Origin: Chlamydomonas sphaeroides
Lineage: Eukaryota > Chlorophyta > Chlorophyceae > Chlamydomonadales > Chlamydomonadaceae
NCBI GenBank assembly: GCA_001662425.1
Contig: BDDC01001010.1
Coordinates: forward strand, 7,151 to 31,557
DNA: 24,407 nt
Reading direction: 5' to 3'
Shown here: one piece after another, positions 23,523 through 24,407 of the stretch
How the letters are laid out: the number at the start of each line of letters is the position of its first letter
Numbering within the stretch: position 1 is the first letter of the stretch
Position numbers and translations under genes: made by a program
The notes under the pieces: model-generated
The model's database searches: none
What the model was told of the DNA's origin: nothing
What the model saw: only the letters and a program-made list of their open reading frames with translations

Positions 23523-23686
23523 TCCCAGCTGCGCATGGGTGCATGGCTTGCCCCAAAAGAGGCCACCCTGACCAGACGCAAACAGTCGGTCATTATGCGG
23601 TTGTCGTCGGGGTATTTAAGGGGTCTCGGGCACACCGACATCCGTGCCCTCTCCCCACGGGCCGGACCTAGCCGCCCGGACTGCCT
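23523..23686 (+). repeat. Dispersed repeat, copy B (inverted relative to copy A at 10674-10839)
   Basis: About 165 bases match the minus strand of copy A at roughly 85-90 percent by eye. It lies about 80 bases beyond the stop codon of the Fanzor-like gene, so in that gene's orientation it sits in the 3' flank. It contains a TATTTAA word (23613-23619) that is absent from copy A, and a hairpin shared by both copies at 23628-23649. Confidence 0.85.
23628..23649 (+). repeat. Hairpin GGGCAC-N10-GTGCCC inside repeat copy B
   Basis: A perfect six-base stem (23628-23633 with 23644-23649) closes a ten-base loop. Copy A has the same stem at 10711-10716 and 10727-10732, also with a ten-base loop, but the loop sequence differs between the copies while the flanks are nearly identical. 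It could be a structured RNA or DNA end; its role is unknown. Confidence 0.6.
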
Positions 23687-23765
23687 GCAACGGCAGGAAT
23701 GCACATCTCAGCACACGCCGCCGCTGCTGCCGCTCTCGCTGTGTCGCGGCCGCTTGCGGCGGCCG

Positions 23766-24407
23766 CTACCACCCCTTCCGCCTCCGCCGCCCGGCCCATC
23801 GCCGCCAGGCCCATCGCCGCCGCCAGGGCGGAAGCAGGCCGGGCGCTAAGCCCCGCCCGAGCAGCTGGAGGCACAGCAGCAGCAGCAGAAGCATGTTAAG
23901 ATCAGCGTTGAGGTCACGGCCTGGCGAGGGGAGGAGGGGGATGGGCAGGAGCGTGCTGTTAAGCTGCCGGTGTTATCATAACCGCGCAGTCCCGCTGTAA
24001 AATTAACAACGAAGCCAAACCCCGCTGCTTGTGTTATCCATTTACCCGGCCACCCGGCCAACCAGCCACCCGCCCATAACCCCGCGACACTCACTCCATG
24101 TCGTGCCGCAGCCTTCGCACACTTGCGCGCGCCCCAGGCAGCATCCAAGCAGGCAGCTGACCGCACCCGCAGTTGTTGCAGACCTGGGGCGTAGGGCAGG
24201 GGCCGCGCACGCACTCTCCGTGAGACCTCAAGCAAGCACCGACCTCCGGCTCCCCTCCTGGCAAGCAGACACGCACCTTCCACGCCACCCTCCACCCAAC
24301 ACCCTCCGTACCTTGGTGGTGCGGCACTCAATTATTATGACCACGTGCCGCGCGTACCGCTCGCGCAGCAGCCGAACGAACTCCTTGCGAGGCGGCTGGC
24401 CCTGGCG
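23766..24407 (-). CDS. C-terminal part of a TnpB/Fanzor-type (OrfB zinc-ribbon) nuclease gene, spliced, frame-slipped as read, 5' end beyond the window
   Basis: TnpB and its eukaryotic relatives, the Fanzors, are RNA-guided RuvC nucleases tied to mobile elements. Three exons are visible: 24407-24312 (partial), 24183-24095 and 23920-23766. Exon 1 reads KEFVRLLRERYARHVVIII then ECRTTK, the usual lead-in to the zinc ribbon. Exon 2 opens with VCNNCG, the first CxxC pair. In the next frame it holds VCEGCGTTW, the second pair, 15-16 residues on, and ends at a GTGAGT donor. Exon 3 (acceptor CTCGCCAG) continues as SRDLNADLNML, the RuvC-III motif with its catalytic Asp, then an Arg/Trp-rich tail and TAG at 23768-23766. 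Exon 2 is 89 nt but the flanking phases require 88, so one extra base lies between the CxxC pairs, perhaps in the four-base G run at 24132-24135; as written the frame ends early. Either a young pseudogene or an assembly error. RuvC-I and RuvC-II would lie to the right of the window. Confidence 0.72.
23793..23822. repeat. Tandem 15-nt duplication in the tail of the Fanzor-like gene
   Basis: GGCCCATCGCCGCCA is repeated directly. In the minus-strand frame it encodes the Trp-Arg-Arg-rich repeat near the C-terminus, a region with no known function in the family. Confidence 0.75.

Noticed and set aside
23747..23766. GCGGCCGC palindromes near the Fanzor-like stop codon
   Set aside because: Short GC palindromes are expected by chance at this base composition, and the pair is not shared with repeat copy A.
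23293..24000. Plus-strand TGTAA words at 23293 and 23996
   Set aside because: No plus-strand gene precedes them, and the second lies inside an intron of the minus-strand Fanzor-like gene.
23846..24331. Minus-strand 161-codon frame
   Set aside because: It crosses both introns of the Fanzor-like gene in a frame that destroys the cysteine pairs, so it is a shadow.
1..24407. tRNA, rRNA and CRISPR-like arrays
   Set aside because: I saw no tRNA cloverleaf landmarks, no rRNA blocks and no regularly spaced repeats on either strand.

Overview
The window looks like nuclear DNA of a GC-rich, intron-dense green alga, most likely chlorophyte and Chlamydomonas-like. The signs are very high G+C, strong G/C at third codon positions, many short introns with GTGCG/GTGAG-type donors and C-rich acceptor tracts, Ala/Gly/Pro-rich low-complexity insertions, and a TGTAA-type poly(A) signal behind one gene. 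There are no operons or ribosome-binding sites. Most long open frames are by-products of base composition, and the real proteins come from splicing. All gene models here are splice models read by eye: each junction was checked for GT/AG and phase, and protein families were recognised by recalled similarity to the human proteins.

Layout, left to right. (1) About 135-3804, minus strand: COG7, a subunit of the conserved oligomeric Golgi tethering complex, nine exons found, 3' end beyond the left edge. (2) 4130-7791, plus strand: the RNA polymerase I subunit RPA43, eight exons, with a lysine-rich tail. COG7 and RPA43 are head to head, with 325 bases between their start codons. (3) 7792-9337: no gene that I can support. 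(4) 9338-10557, plus strand: a BTB/POZ-domain protein whose N-terminal part resembles the beta-propeller-like region of a large algal BTB family; its N-terminus is uncertain. (5) 10674-10839: one copy of a dispersed repeat. (6) 11670-22044, minus strand: a complete importin-11 (IPO11/Kap120-type karyopherin) gene of 27 exons, all in consistent phase, about 1357 residues. (7) 22045-23522: mostly featureless, with one possible terminal exon. (8) 23523-23686: the second copy of the dispersed repeat, inverted relative to the first, so the two bracket the importin gene. (9) 23766-24407, minus strand, running off the right edge: the spliced C-terminal end of a TnpB/Fanzor-type (OrfB zinc-ribbon) nuclease gene, with both CxxC pairs and the last RuvC aspartate motif but a one-base frame slip between the two CxxC pairs.

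COG7, RPA43 and IPO11 are ordinary single-copy housekeeping genes for Golgi trafficking, rRNA synthesis and nuclear import, and nothing suggests that they act as a pathway. The accessory interest lies at the right edge, in the Fanzor-like gene and the repeat next to its 3' end, and in the matching repeat behind the BTB gene.
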